Below, one piece after another: positions 11,581 to 21,148 of a DNA stretch of 64,000 bases. The translations under genes were made by a program, and so were the position numbers. Origin of the DNA: Akanthomyces muscarius (lineage: Eukaryota > Ascomycota > Sordariomycetes > Hypocreales > Cordycipitaceae); the NCBI RefSeq assembly GCF_028009165.1, contig NC_079243.1, positions 124,001 through 188,000 of the forward strand. The letters are read 5' to 3'. Below the pieces are notes generated by a model. That model did not search any database and had not been told where the DNA came from. It was given only the letters and a program-made list of their open reading frames with translations. Each line of letters begins with the position of its first letter. The first letter of the stretch is position 1.

Positions 11581-13401
11581 ATGGTTCAAGATTGGCCTCG
11601 GGACTCGTTCCCACGCCACCAATCCTTTTCTCATCCATGCTTTCCCAAGGACCAAACTGAGCGACACAATTCCTTTTCTGCGGATCGTTACCCGCATGGT
11701 ATGCAGACACCGACTGTACGGAATGGGTTTCCTCAGGATCGGTACCAAATAAGCAACCAGGCTGGCCGTTTTCCTGACGCCAACGATGCGGCCCGTCGTC
11801 AACAGCCATCGGTAAGCCCTCGCATCATGCTCTGTCAAGTCTGCAATGTCATTCACAGCCAACTTCCAGGAAATCGACGAGGCTCTTCGGCGGCATTGCG
11901 GAGTGCCCGTGAGGCGTTACTTCATTGCGGCCGCTGGCGACGATGGCACCCCGTCCACCCTTGTCAGCGGCGGCCATAAGCTGCCCGAAAGTGTCATCTC
12001 CCAATTCTTTGACGCCGTCAAGTTTCAACAAGTCATGAACAAATTAGATGCTGGCAAGCTACCCGCGTGCCCAGAGTATCAGAGCCCCGTTGCTGACCGC
12101 GTGCCAGGCGCCGACCCTATGCTGGACGAATCCTTTAGCCAAGAGGAGCCCGTCTTTAGCCGACAGATTTTCAGCCGAAGCAGACCCAAAGATCGTCGTA
12201 GGAGTTCAGCATTTGGCGACTGGGGAAGCCCAGCCCGGTCTGGTCGCAAACGGCCTCGGCCACGCAATCCCCTCAACGAAGACGACAACACTCCAATGAC
12301 TGTTTCGTCAAGACGTGGCATCAAGGTGAGCGACTCGGACGCTCTCTGGAATTTCTACGAGCAGAGGTTCAAGAACTGCCAGCAGACTGCCTGCAAGCTC
12401 ATCGCCAAAGCCTGGGTCAAGGCCGTCGAGCCCAAGAAGCAATCGACTCACCCTTACACTGGAAGCGATGGAAAGGCACCCGACTGGTGGCCGAAGCCAT
12501 GGGGCCCTACCAAGGACGACAAGGTTCGCCACAAGGAGCCCGATCACTTGTATAAAAGAGGTACGTTTGCTGCAGACTAACCTTAAACACAACTTTGCTG
12601 ACGCAACTAGAACGTGTCCACCTGCTCGCGTATATCCTCTGAATCGTACTAGAAACTAACGCGAACTAGCACCCCGACATTCGAAAGCTTGGTCTTAACG
12701 TTACAAAACTAGAGGAAACTACTATTGAATCTTTGTCGTCTTTCTTCATGGATAATGACACCAACGCGCGCAAGAAGCCGTACCTGACGGAAATTTTCAA
12801 GGTAGCCTGACAGGAAGAGCGCTACAAGAATGGCGAAATTGATGGTTCGACCGAGATTTACGTCATGGCTGACGACAAGGTGCCTGAAAGCTACGTCTCC
12901 GAGAATGACGAGACTGAGTCCTTTATCAAGGAAGATGAAGATATGGAGCTGACTGCTAAACTGATAACGACGATGGGGGATGCCATATGACTATCTGTCT
13001 GCATAGACGCCGCCACGTTCTTAGGCTTACCTGGAGATGGGTTTGTCGGTGAACTGCTGATGCGCGGTTCCTAATTTCAGCCCCAGATGATGAATGGTCT
13101 GACCCCGCAGCATAGCTTCGTCGACAATGGGTCCATGCAGGTCCATAGCCAGGTTGGTGTATCTGCCACAGACTCCAGCCTCACCCTAGACCTCGTGCCG
13201 AGCCCACACGATGTCAGCCGCCGCTCATCAGTCTTCAGCGACTTCCCTAGCCCGGGGGGCACCAACATGTACCCCCAGCAATGGCGAGCCAGCTCCAAAG
13301 GGGCCACAGGGTCACCCATGTATGCCTATGCAGACCAGCAGCAACAAACTCTGGGAGGCGGGGCGTTTGTATGTCCTGGGGTGCCCACGGACCCCAATTA
13401 G
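11581..13401 (+). pseudogene. YDR124W-like / DUF2841 (AFUB_079030-type) protein, pseudogene
   Basis: The N-terminal part from the ATG at 11581 is polar and Gln/Pro-rich. The frame then shifts by one near 11810-11846 and continues with 'ANFQEIDEALRRHCGV' and a conserved block 'DALWNFYEQRFKNCQQTACK', 'LIAKAWVKAVEPKK' and 'DWWPKPWGPTK'. This is the helical bundle of the DUF2841/YDR124W-like family, which includes a member of the subtelomeric hrmA-associated cluster of Aspergillus fumigatus. A clean 50-nt intron lies at 12561-12610. After it the same frame holds TGA (12640), TAG (12667) and TGA (12808), then a frame slip near 12965. The conserved C-terminal exon (from about 13083) ends in another TAG at 13399 with homologous-looking frame beyond it. 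The four nonsense changes are each explainable as C-to-T (CGA to TGA, CAG to TAG), so the gene is dead. Confidence 0.8.
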
Positions 13402-13744
13402 TCGTTTATGACGGTTGAGGAGGCTCCACGACCAGGGTACATTCATTCATTGTTTTATTACGCCCGATGGCTTCCAGCCAATAGGGCTCACTAGCTGTGC
13501 CTAGGTACATATTTGACTGTTCGCACTATCCCTTCAACTTTATCCCTGTCGTTCTTTGATCGCCTCCGTTCAGTCTTTCCATCCCATCTACCCGCATTCC
13601 ACGTTGTTTATTATCGATGACTAACTAGCTTGAGGGCTGTTCCCCAAGTGTTCGGAGTCCCATTTACAGCGACCGAAGCGTCGCTAGTCATGCTCGCCGT
13701 GAATGTGGCCTCATGGTATGATGAAACGCCTAATGTAGTTCTTT
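13402..13744. other. Spacer between YDR124W-like pseudogene and LINE relic
   Basis: This holds the remnant 3' end of the preceding pseudogene and AT-balanced DNA without a recognisable gene. Confidence 0.4.
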
Positions 13745-15130
13745 GCTTGTCAATTGCCGAAGCGTCCTGTGGCAAGTGAAAACTGTATCGTCGCTCGAAC
13801 TGCTCTCATGTTTGGTTTCCATCTCGGTCCGTCTGATGCTGACTTGCCTCCCAATCGGAAGGACAAATCATCCCATCTCGTGCTCGTGCATGCTCGTAAC
13901 TCTTTCCGCGGTTCATCCCATTGCGAGCATTGTAAAAGAAGATGCTCCACCGTTCCTCTCGCCTGCCCGCACGCGCATCGGTCGGAGGGCACTGCCCTGA
14001 TCCGGTGGAGATAACCGTTTAAATCTTACCATGTCTGTCCTTAATTGAGCAAGCGTTGAGCGCCCCCTCCATGGCCACTCTTCATGAATTTTACGGGTGT
14101 GGCTCTCAGGCAGCGTCATATGAATTTCCTTCGGATATACATCGTTCAGCTAAGAGTTTCATTCGTTCGTTGTTCAACGTCGTGGTCTTCACCACTGGGG
14201 ACGGAGCCTCGGGTTCTGCGCCTTGCTGTGTTGCAGCCTTTGCTTGTCTTTTGGCCACTTGTAACAGCCTGTTCTTGTCTGGCGAGTCCCATCCTACAGC
14301 AACAGTTTTTGCTTTGCCGCACAGCTCCTCTACCGAGTCGTAGATGCATTCGATAAATTCTTGTCCTGATTGTTGATAGGGCCGACTCAGCGCTGCCACC
14401 GCTCCCTTGTTGCGCGAGAAGATCGCGATATTTTGTCGATTGCTGTCGGGTAGATTTCGTAACGCATATGCTATGGCTGCCAATTCGCCTGAAAATGGAT
14501 TCTGTTCTGTCCTCTTCCCAAGCGTAAAGAGAAAACTTCCCGCTTCGACTGGTTGCGTGCCGTATTCTTGCTCTGAGTGACTCCACCAACTCCCACCATG
14601 CCGTTCCTCGCCGAGCTGCTCACAGCAACAGCTAGCGTCCACCCTGCGCATACCTCGTCGGTTGGTCTGTCCATCACTGTCTTCAGGCGGGCCCTCCATG
14701 GCTCCAACAAGACCGGGGTGATAGTCTCCATTTATAATAGCGGTACGCCTTTCCACCTCTCTGCCACCTGGTGCAGAGGTGATCGAAAGGACGTGTTTGA
14801 TCCGTTTCGCAATTCTGCCGAGTGGATTCGTTCCTGGCAGCGTATGCACATCCACCCACATCTTGATCGCCCGCTTCCAGAATCGTTCAAGCGCGCTCAC
14901 AATAGATACTAGAACATCGAAAGAACATTTCAAAGCTCGGATATGACTCGGACAGTGCCCACGTAGCCTCGAGATTTTAATGAAGACAGGGATGATTGGC
15001 TCCTCGTAAGCGGCTGGAGCACCGTCTTCTTGCCTATCACCATGCAAAACCGAGGCCGCTTCTCGCTTGCATCTTGTTCAATCAAATCCACGGGTCTGTG
15101 GGTTATGCACGGAGCGCATGCAAGGGAGGC
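13745..15130 (-). mobile_element. 5'-truncated, decayed LINE relic (RNase H to C-terminus)
   Basis: A 313-residue minus-strand frame (15047-14106) covers the end of the RT 'connection' region ('KRAIKMWVDVHTLP') and the degenerate RNase H region ('EQNPFSGELAAIAYALRNLP', 'IAIFSRNKGAVAALSRP', 'QQSGQEFIECIYD'). A frameshift later, at 13992-13750, the C-terminal zinc-like motif 'CACGQARGTVEHLLLQC' is kept. The RT and endonuclease parts are missing. It belongs to a third Tad1/I-like family, close to the relic at 1-690 and distinct from LINE-A and LINE-B. It abuts the LINE-A leader. Confidence 0.8.
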
Positions 15131-15576
15131 TGCCAATTTAGAGTTTGACAGGCTTCTCTCTAACTATACTCTCGAGTCTTTGTTCGCCACGGGCGGTGGT
15201 AGTGCTCTCTGCACAGGGACAGGTTGACCGTTCGCCACTCGATTGCGAAATCTCCTTGCCCCTGTCTGTTCGTCTTCCATTTTCCACAATTTTTTCTCAC
15301 CGGTCCTGCGCGCTCAGTCCAACGTTGCCTCTGCCTGGAGACGATCTTTTTTTGACCCGAGTTGCCGGGACTGCGACCAGTCTAGCACCTGACAAGAGTC
15401 AAATTTTTTTTCCCCGATTTTCTTTCCAATGGCATGCGTGCGTAGTGCCTCAAAAAAGTAGCTTGCTTGCTAGTTTTATTCTTCGAGTCATTTTCTAGTG
15501 TCAGAGCACATAGTGTATGCTGTCACATGTGTTTTGGGTCGGGTAAGCTTTAGTTGGCAACGACAAGAACGACGAC

Positions 15577-16113
15577 ATGTCAGAAGAAGGCGGGACTGAC
15601 AGCGGACAGAGCGATAGTGACGATGATGTCAATACAGACGCAGATTCTGACGTAGACACAGATGCGGAAGCGGACGCCAACGCAGCTGGGGAAGCCTGTC
15701 ACGGTAACGCCGAGTTAGAAACACAGCAAAGCTCGGACAAAAGTAGCCAAGAAGATGGCGCAGGACGAAACGCCGAGAACCACACCATCACAGAACAACG
15801 ATCTCGATCGGACAACAGCACGCAGCTCCCAGCAACTGAGGCGATCACGAGCGAAAATTCTGGCAACATCCGGGACAGACCAGCACAGCACATGACAACG
15901 ATCAAAAAGAGATTCCTCACTACTCACGCCGCTCGACAAATCATACCCTCAGATGACACAAACCTCTCGAGCGATCCCTTAGTATGCGAATCGATCAACG
16001 TCCGGACATCCCGCGAACGCTCCCCCCCAAGTAGCCCGCCTCAGGAAACCCGGCGACGGGATCAATCACCAAAGAAACGACTACGACGAAATATGCGCAC
16101 ATATAGCAAATGA
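15577..16113 (+). CDS. LINE-A ORF1, small acidic protein
   Basis: The product is 178 residues. Its first half is strongly acidic and Ser/Asp-rich ('SGQSDSDDDVNTDADSDVD') and its end is basic ('RRRDQSPKKRLRRNMR'). LINE ORF1 proteins normally bind the element RNA through a coiled coil and CCHC zinc knuckles, and neither is visible here. A charged basic tail could still bind nucleic acid. The stop overlaps the ORF2 start as ATGA (16110-16113), suggesting that ORF2 is translated by termination-reinitiation after ORF1. An upstream, in-frame longer ORF1 is not present. The role as the element's RNA-binding protein is inferred from position only. Confidence 0.65.
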   Translation: MSEEGGTDSGQSDSDDDVNTDADSDVDTDAEADANAAGEACHGNAELETQQSSDKSSQEDGAGRNAENHTITEQRSRSDNSTQLPATEAITSENSGNIRDRPAQHMTTIKKRFLTTHAARQIIPSDDTNLSSDPLVCESINVRTSRERSPPSSPPQETRRRDQSPKKRLRRNMRTYSK

Positions 16114-19100
16114 TAATCAGAACACACACACACCTCCAATCATCGACAATCAAAATATTTCAAGCAAACGTCGACAAAGGGAAGGAAGCTCACAGCGCCG
16201 CCCTTCAGCTTGCCTTCCTGGAGGGCTATAATGTTGTAATCCTACAAGAACCGAGCACGTCCTTCAACAAACAGAAAAGGATATGCCGGACCCAGTACCA
16301 CCCAGGCTTCCTGTGCTTCAGCCCGGTGGACTCCTGGCACAACAACGACACGCGCCCCCGCGTGATGACATACGTCAAAATCAGTAACAAGATCCAAGCC
16401 GAACAAATTACACCAACAAAACACCGAGATCTCCTCTGGGTTAGGGTAAATGGAGTCACCATCCTCAATATTTATAACAGACCAGAGGTTGAAGACACAC
16501 TTCGACTTCTAGAAGAATGGACTCCACCAGAGAAATGCATCGTCGCTGGGGACATGAATGCCTCTCACAGCTCCTGGCAGTCTGATCGCCCTGCCTCGCA
16601 GGATGGAAATCGGATTTATAAATGGACAGAGCGACACGACTTACAACTGCTAAACGAACCTGACGAAGCAACTACCATGGCTAAGCGCAAGACGAGAAGC
16701 AGCACAATCGACCTAGTCTTCTCAAACATACCGGAGGCAACTGCCACGGTGGAAGTCCACCTTACGACAGGATCCCTCCACTACACCATCGGAATCGAAA
16801 TACCAAATCGAGAACCGGCTCAAGTCACACACGGAAAAGTCAGAGTAACCACGCCAGATGAGATCAAGGCTTTTGGAGATCATGTAAGCACAGCAGTGAA
16901 ATCACTGCCTACCGGCATAGACTCGCGAGCGCAGGTTGAGGAAATGGCCAGACAACTCCAAGAAATCCTTCAGAACTCTGCCAGAGCATGCGGTAGGGTT
17001 AGCCGCGGCCGCCGCGCCCGAAGCTGTCCATGGTGGAACCAGGAGTGCAAAGACGCACACGACGACCTTCGCATTACACGACGCATCTACGAGAACCAAA
17101 CGGGAGAGGAAGTGCAGCGGGCCAGAGTCAAGTTCTGCCGCGTCCTAAGACGCACGAGGCAGAAATTCTGGCGCAATACGATCAACGAAGTGACTACGGC
17201 GGAAGGCGTATACAAACTTACCAGGTGGATGAAGCCGAGGCAACGAGTCCAGCCCCCACCGCTTCAGGTGGGCGGCACGACTTACTCTACCGACGTAGAG
17301 AAGGCGATGGCGCTACGGAAAGAGAAATTGGAACGCCGCGACGCGTCAGACGACATTGCTGATGGATGGGAACCATCAGTTAACCCTGCCAAGGAGATTC
17401 CATTTGCAAGAACCATCTCGACCAAAGAGGTCGAGAAGGCTGTCCTACACACCGGAAACACCACACCCGGCTCAGACGGAATCACGACCAGGATGCTGCA
17501 AGCAGCCTGGCCACACATTGCCCGACCAGTCACGACACTGTATAACGCCTGCCTACGGCTCGGTCATCATCCGAGCGTCTTCAAGACGGCGGAGGTCGTA
17601 ATGATTCCGAAGCTCAACAAGCGGGACCTCAGTAAGGTGTCCACATGGCGACCAATATCACTCCTTTCCTGCCTCAGCAAAGGCTTGGAACGGGTGATCG
17701 CAAGAAGAATGGCATACGCCGCCATCAGATATGGCATCCTCCACCCGAACCAGGCTGGTGCGCTGCCGAAACGGTCCGCCGTAGATATCGTGGTTTCCCT
17801 CATCTACGATATCGAGAAAGCACTAGCAGCTGGTCAGGTGGCCACTCTAGTCACGGAAGACGTCATGGGCGCTTTCGACGCCATCCTTCGCAATCGCATG
17901 ATCCTTTGCCTTCGACGACAGGGATGGCCGGATTTCTTGATCCGGTGGATAGCCAGTTTCCTGCTAGACAGAACAGCCAGCGTGCGCTTCCAGGACACGA
18001 CCACACCAAGCGCGAAGCTGCGATGTGGCCTGCCTCAAGGCTCCCCCATCTCCCCGATACTCTATATCTTAATCACAGCGGCAATCTATTTCCTCTCGGG
18101 CGCAGCCCAGAGATACGGGTACGCGGACGACACGGCGATGCTCTTTATCGGAGACTCGCTGGAAGACACAGCGAAACAAGCAAACGAAGCAATCGCGGCG
18201 ATGGAATCTTGGGGAAGAGGTGAGGCAATCCACTTTGACCCGGAAAAAACGGAAGTCATGCATTTTTCTAGGCGCAAGGCAGATCACGACCAATCTCCCA
18301 TCATTCACCACGGCGACAAAGAAATACGGGCAGCGCCATCTATGCGGTGGCTCGGCATCTGGCTAGACAAGAAACTCACCTTTAACCACCATATCGATGA
18401 GTGGACGCAGAAGGCTCGCAGGGTGATTAACCACCTCCGAGCCATGAACAATACCGTGCGAGGCATGGCGGCAACAGCGGCGCGTCGAGCCGCATGGTCT
18501 GTGGCTATGCCTATTCTATTCCACGGGTTAGACGCCTGGCTCCCCGGCTTGGATACAGGTAGTTCACGCTTCAAAAGGAACCACATCTCGAAAACAAACC
18601 TAGGCAAGATACAACGCGTACTCAACCTCGCGTGTAAGATGATTCTGCCAATGTGGAAGACAACACCTCTAGAATTTCTCTGGAAAGAAGCAGGGATCCC
18701 GCCCGCGAGCGTCCTTCTTCGACATATCCAGGAACGTATAGCAGTTCGCTATGCCACACTGGACAAAGCACACCCAATCAGCAAACGGCTGCGACAGTCG
18801 CAAAGAGAAGTCGAGCTGAATGAGAAACCACTCATCGCAGAACGAATGGCGCTGCGGCACTCGAGGCTCCTAAGGACTTCATCCCGCACTCCTAAAATCG
18901 AGCGACCAAGACTTATCCCACAGAGGTTCTCTGATAACGTACAAGTAGAAGGGCCCGGTGAGAGGCTCACCAAAGAAAAGGCTGTACCGGAATTCGAGCA
19001 GTGGCTCGCCGGTCGACCAGCGGGCTATGTAGTCTTCAGCGACGGCTCCAAAACAGACGCGGACACGGCGGGATACGGCTTCGCCGTATTTCACCATGGA

Positions 19101-19859
19101 CAACTTCTGGATTGGGGCTCCGGACAGCTAGGACGACGAGAAGTATTTGACGCTGAAATACACGGCGCCCTTGCAGGACTGAAAGCGGCCATGCAACAGA
19201 ATAGTAACCTCGAGCCGATCACAGTCTGCATGGACAACACGTCCGTGATCGACTGCATCGGAGCGACAGCGGCGGACTCTTCGCAGGCCTGCTTCCGAGA
19301 ATTTCAAAAGATCGGAGACAAGCACCCGTACCTGATCTCAGTCAAATGGTCCCCTGGACACACCGGCATTTTCGGTAACGAGCTGGCCGACCAACTTGCG
19401 AAGCATGGCGCTACGCTTCCCACAGACGAACACCTGCCATCTGTCTCGTATAGGAAAAGACAGATGAGGAAGCAGATAGCAGTTGAACACCGAGCCTGGT
19501 GGGCATCGGTTGAGAGAACGGAGTACCAGCAATTTGGACTCAGCGCCGAGCTGAAGAAACTCCCGGAACTCAGCCTTCCTCGCCGCCTGCTCGGCTATCT
19601 TCTGACTGCGCGATCACAGCACGGCGACTTTGCGGAATACCACGAGAGATTCCACCCTGGACAGGCAACGCTTGAGTGCCCTTGCGGGCGCCAAAAGTCG
19701 CCTACCCATCTTTTCTACTGCAGGAAGATACCTGGCCATCTCCGGGTTCGGCTTGCTCCCGACCCAGAGACGGCAATTGGGAAATTCCTCGGTAGATCCT
19801 ACAAGGTGTACGTGCACATTGCTGACTTCTACTATTCGAAGATCAACAAGCGCATATAG
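16110..19859 (+). CDS. LINE-A ORF2: endonuclease, reverse transcriptase, RNase H polyprotein
   Basis: This 1249-residue protein copies LINE RNA into a nicked target. The apurinic-type endonuclease fills about residues 15-230, with N20, E47 (QEP), 'AGDMNASH' near 146-153 and 'STIDLVFSN' near 198-206. The late SDH motif reads S-L-H at 222-224, so its Asp is replaced. The reverse transcriptase spans about 440-730, with 'EDVMGAFDA', 'GLPQGSPISPIL' and YADD near residue 670. RNase H follows at about 965-1100 with its acidic set: D in 'VFSDGSKTD', E in 'FDAEIHGAL', D in 'CMDNTSVID', and H and D in 'GHTGIFGNELAD'. A zinc-like 'CPCGRQKSPTHLFYC' lies near the C-terminus. It is intact apart from the SLH change. 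Confidence 0.9.
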   Translation: MIIRTHTHLQSSTIKIFQANVDKGKEAHSAALQLAFLEGYNVVILQEPSTSFNKQKRICRTQYHPGFLCFSPVDSWHNNDTRPRVMTYVKISNKIQAEQITPTKHRDLLWVRVNGVTILNIYNRPEVEDTLRLLEEWTPPEKCIVAGDMNASHSSWQSDRPASQDGNRIYKWTERHDLQLLNEPDEATTMAKRKTRSSTIDLVFSNIPEATATVEVHLTTGSLHYTIGIEIPNREPAQVTHGKVRVTTPDEIKAFGDHVSTAVKSLPTGIDSRAQVEEMARQLQEILQNSARACGRVSRGRRARSCPWWNQECKDAHDDLRITRRIYENQTGEEVQRARVKFCRVLRRTRQKFWRNTINEVTTAEGVYKLTRWMKPRQRVQPPPLQVGGTTYSTDVEKAMALRKEKLERRDASDDIADGWEPSVNPAKEIPFARTISTKEVEKAVLHTGNTTPGSDGITTRMLQAAWPHIARPVTTLYNACLRLGHHPSVFKTAEVVMIPKLNKRDLSKVSTWRPISLLSCLSKGLERVIARRMAYAAIRYGILHPNQAGALPKRSAVDIVVSLIYDIEKALAAGQVATLVTEDVMGAFDAILRNRMILCLRRQGWPDFLIRWIASFLLDRTASVRFQDTTTPSAKLRCGLPQGSPISPILYILITAAIYFLSGAAQRYGYADDTAMLFIGDSLEDTAKQANEAIAAMESWGRGEAIHFDPEKTEVMHFSRRKADHDQSPIIHHGDKEIRAAPSMRWLGIWLDKKLTFNHHIDEWTQKARRVINHLRAMNNTVRGMAATAARRAAWSVAMPILFHGLDAWLPGLDTGSSRFKRNHISKTNLGKIQRVLNLACKMILPMWKTTPLEFLWKEAGIPPASVLLRHIQERIAVRYATLDKAHPISKRLRQSQREVELNEKPLIAERMALRHSRLLRTSSRTPKIERPRLIPQRFSDNVQVEGPGERLTKEKAVPEFEQWLAGRPAGYVVFSDGSKTDADTAGYGFAVFHHGQLLDWGSGQLGRREVFDAEIHGALAGLKAAMQQNSNLEPITVCMDNTSVIDCIGATAADSSQACFREFQKIGDKHPYLISVKWSPGHTGIFGNELADQLAKHGATLPTDEHLPSVSYRKRQMRKQIAVEHRAWWASVERTEYQQFGLSAELKKLPELSLPRRLLGYLLTARSQHGDFAEYHERFHPGQATLECPCGRQKSPTHLFYCRKIPGHLRVRLAPDPETAIGKFLGRSYKVYVHIADFYYSKINKRI

Positions 19860-19988
19860 GACCACGTAGGGCGTACAAGCCTGGCGCGCTCTGTACAGTA
19901 TCCAGCCCGAGTAGTAGATGCTACTCGTTAAGCCACAATCCATTTCCTTTGTTTTCGGCGATATACGCCACTGACAGCAGGGCTCCCG

Positions 19989-20059
19989 CTGGTCCCCGTA
20001 CAAAGACCAGGAGACAAAAGTTGTTGGCGCAACGCGCCCGCGGCGGCAACCGTGGGCGC
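19989..20059 (+). promoter_or_regulatory. Paired stem-loops in the LINE-A 3' UTR
   Basis: Two inverted repeats lie close together. CTGGTC at 19989-19994 pairs with GACCAG at 20005-20010. GCGCCCGCGG starting at 20034 pairs with CCGTGGGCGC ending at 20059. The first stem is kept in the retroposon copies at 20336-21133 and 26675-27318, although their flanking bases differ. LINE reverse transcriptases commonly recognise a structured 3' end of their RNA, so these are candidate recognition stems; that role is inferred. Confidence 0.5.
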
Positions 20060-20320
20060 ATAACGCCAGCATCATCGTGATCCCGCTGACGGGTATCGAT
20101 TCAGACAGACATATGCCATTGGGCGCGAAACTGCTACAGTTGGAGGATGATGGCAGGAAGAGTATTCCAGGGGCAACTAGTGAGAACATGGGCGCGGCAC
20201 GCGTTCTGTTAGGGGCCCACTTAGCGGGTACGACTGTACATTAAATCCGTAGAAGGCTCGATAGCACGTCCAAAAGCCTACACTAGGGCGCCGACGGACG
20301 TAATAGTCAAATCAAATCAA

Positions 20321-20335
20321 ACTCTAAGAAACAGA
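20321..20335 (+). repeat. Target-site duplication, left copy
   Basis: ACTCTAAGAAACAGA occurs here and again, identical over 15 bases, at 21134-21148, bracketing the retroposon between them. It also directly follows the (TCAAA)n tail of LINE-A. Confidence 0.8.
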
Positions 20336-21104
20336 GAACTCTCCCCTGTAAAAATTCTTCCCTCTTTCGAGCTGTTAGCGGCTCGTTAGTGGGGCTGGAT
20401 TTCCAGGCCAAATGCCGCGCTTTTCGCCGTTAGGGCCCATCGTGGCCCTAACAGCACAAAAGATGACCTTCGGAGCAGTTCATCATCTTTTGTAAAGCCG
20501 GCGCTGACAATTCGTCCACGCGGACCTCATGGTCTCCTTCAGAACCAAGGAGCCATGGGTATTGGAAGGTCTGCCTTCCAAACAACGGTGGCTGGTTGCG
20601 GAGGTTTTTCTCCCTGCCTGAAGGCAAGCTGCTCGACAGCCCCTGATTCCTTCCTGAGGGTTTTTCCCTACCGCCGCCCCTGCGCTATTTCTATCGCTCG
20701 GTTGCTGGAGGATAGACTGCGGCAGCAGTGTTAGTGCGAGAGCGAAAGAATTTTGACCACGAAAACCACGGGTTCAGGGCTCTGCTGGTCCCCTCAAAAG
20801 ACCAGGTGACAACAGTTGTTGACGCGACGCGACCATGGCGTAAGCCTGGGCGCATCCGGTCAACATCATCGTGATCCCGCTGACGGATATCGATTAAGAC
20901 AGACATATGCCATTGGGCGCGAAATTGCTACGGGCTGGAGGACAGTTATGTGGGGGAGTTCCCCGGGGGTATTCCGTTGTGAGCATGAGTGCGACTTGTC
21001 GCGGTCTGTGGAAACCTGCTCAGTGGGTGCAATCATGTAACAATAGTCTGTTGATAGCTCGATAGCACGTCTAAAGCCTACACTAGGGCGCAGTACAGAC
21101 GTAA

Positions 21105-21133
<29 letters not shown>
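20336..21133 (+). mobile_element. Non-autonomous (SINE-like) retroposon sharing the LINE-A 3' end, copy 1
   Basis: A 798-bp element ends in a (CA)n tail and is flanked by the 15-bp duplication at 20321-20335 and 21134-21148, the mark of target-primed insertion. Its first part (about 430 bp) is unrelated to LINE-A. The last 350 bp or so (from 'gggctctgctggtcccc') is recognisably the LINE-A 3' UTR with scattered changes, ending in the same 'cctacactagggcg' block before the tail. It has no long ORF. This is the arrangement of a SINE mobilised by a partner LINE. A tRNA-, 5S- or 7SL-like head with clear A and B boxes is not obvious, so it could instead be an internally deleted LINE relative. Confidence 0.75.
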
Positions 21134-21138
<5 letters not shown>

Positions 21139-21148
21139 AAGAAACAGA
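21134..21148 (+). repeat. Target-site duplication, right copy
   Basis: Identical to 20321-20335 and starts where the (CA)n tail of the retroposon ends. Confidence 0.8.

Larger units (their letters stand above)
15577..20320 (+). mobile_element. LINE-A: Tad1/I-type LINE with two complete ORFs
   Basis: The element has a small ORF1, a 1249-codon ORF2 with endonuclease, reverse transcriptase and RNase H, a 3' UTR of about 440 nt and a (TCAAA)n tail ending near 20320. No stop or frameshift interrupts either ORF. The leader presumably lies in 15140-15576, after the older LINE relic, but its first base is not visible. Partial copies occur at 9890-10690, 33004-33100 (minus) and 49672-50632, so the family has been active. 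The 3' UTR carries two inverted repeats (19989-20010 and 20034-20059). Its 3' sequence is shared with the retroposon next to it. Confidence 0.9.

Noticed and set aside
20336..21133. tRNA-derived head or Pol III promoter in the retroposon
   Set aside because: GGTTCAGGGCTC resembles a B box but lies near the LINE-shared part with one mismatch and no matching A box; not enough to claim.
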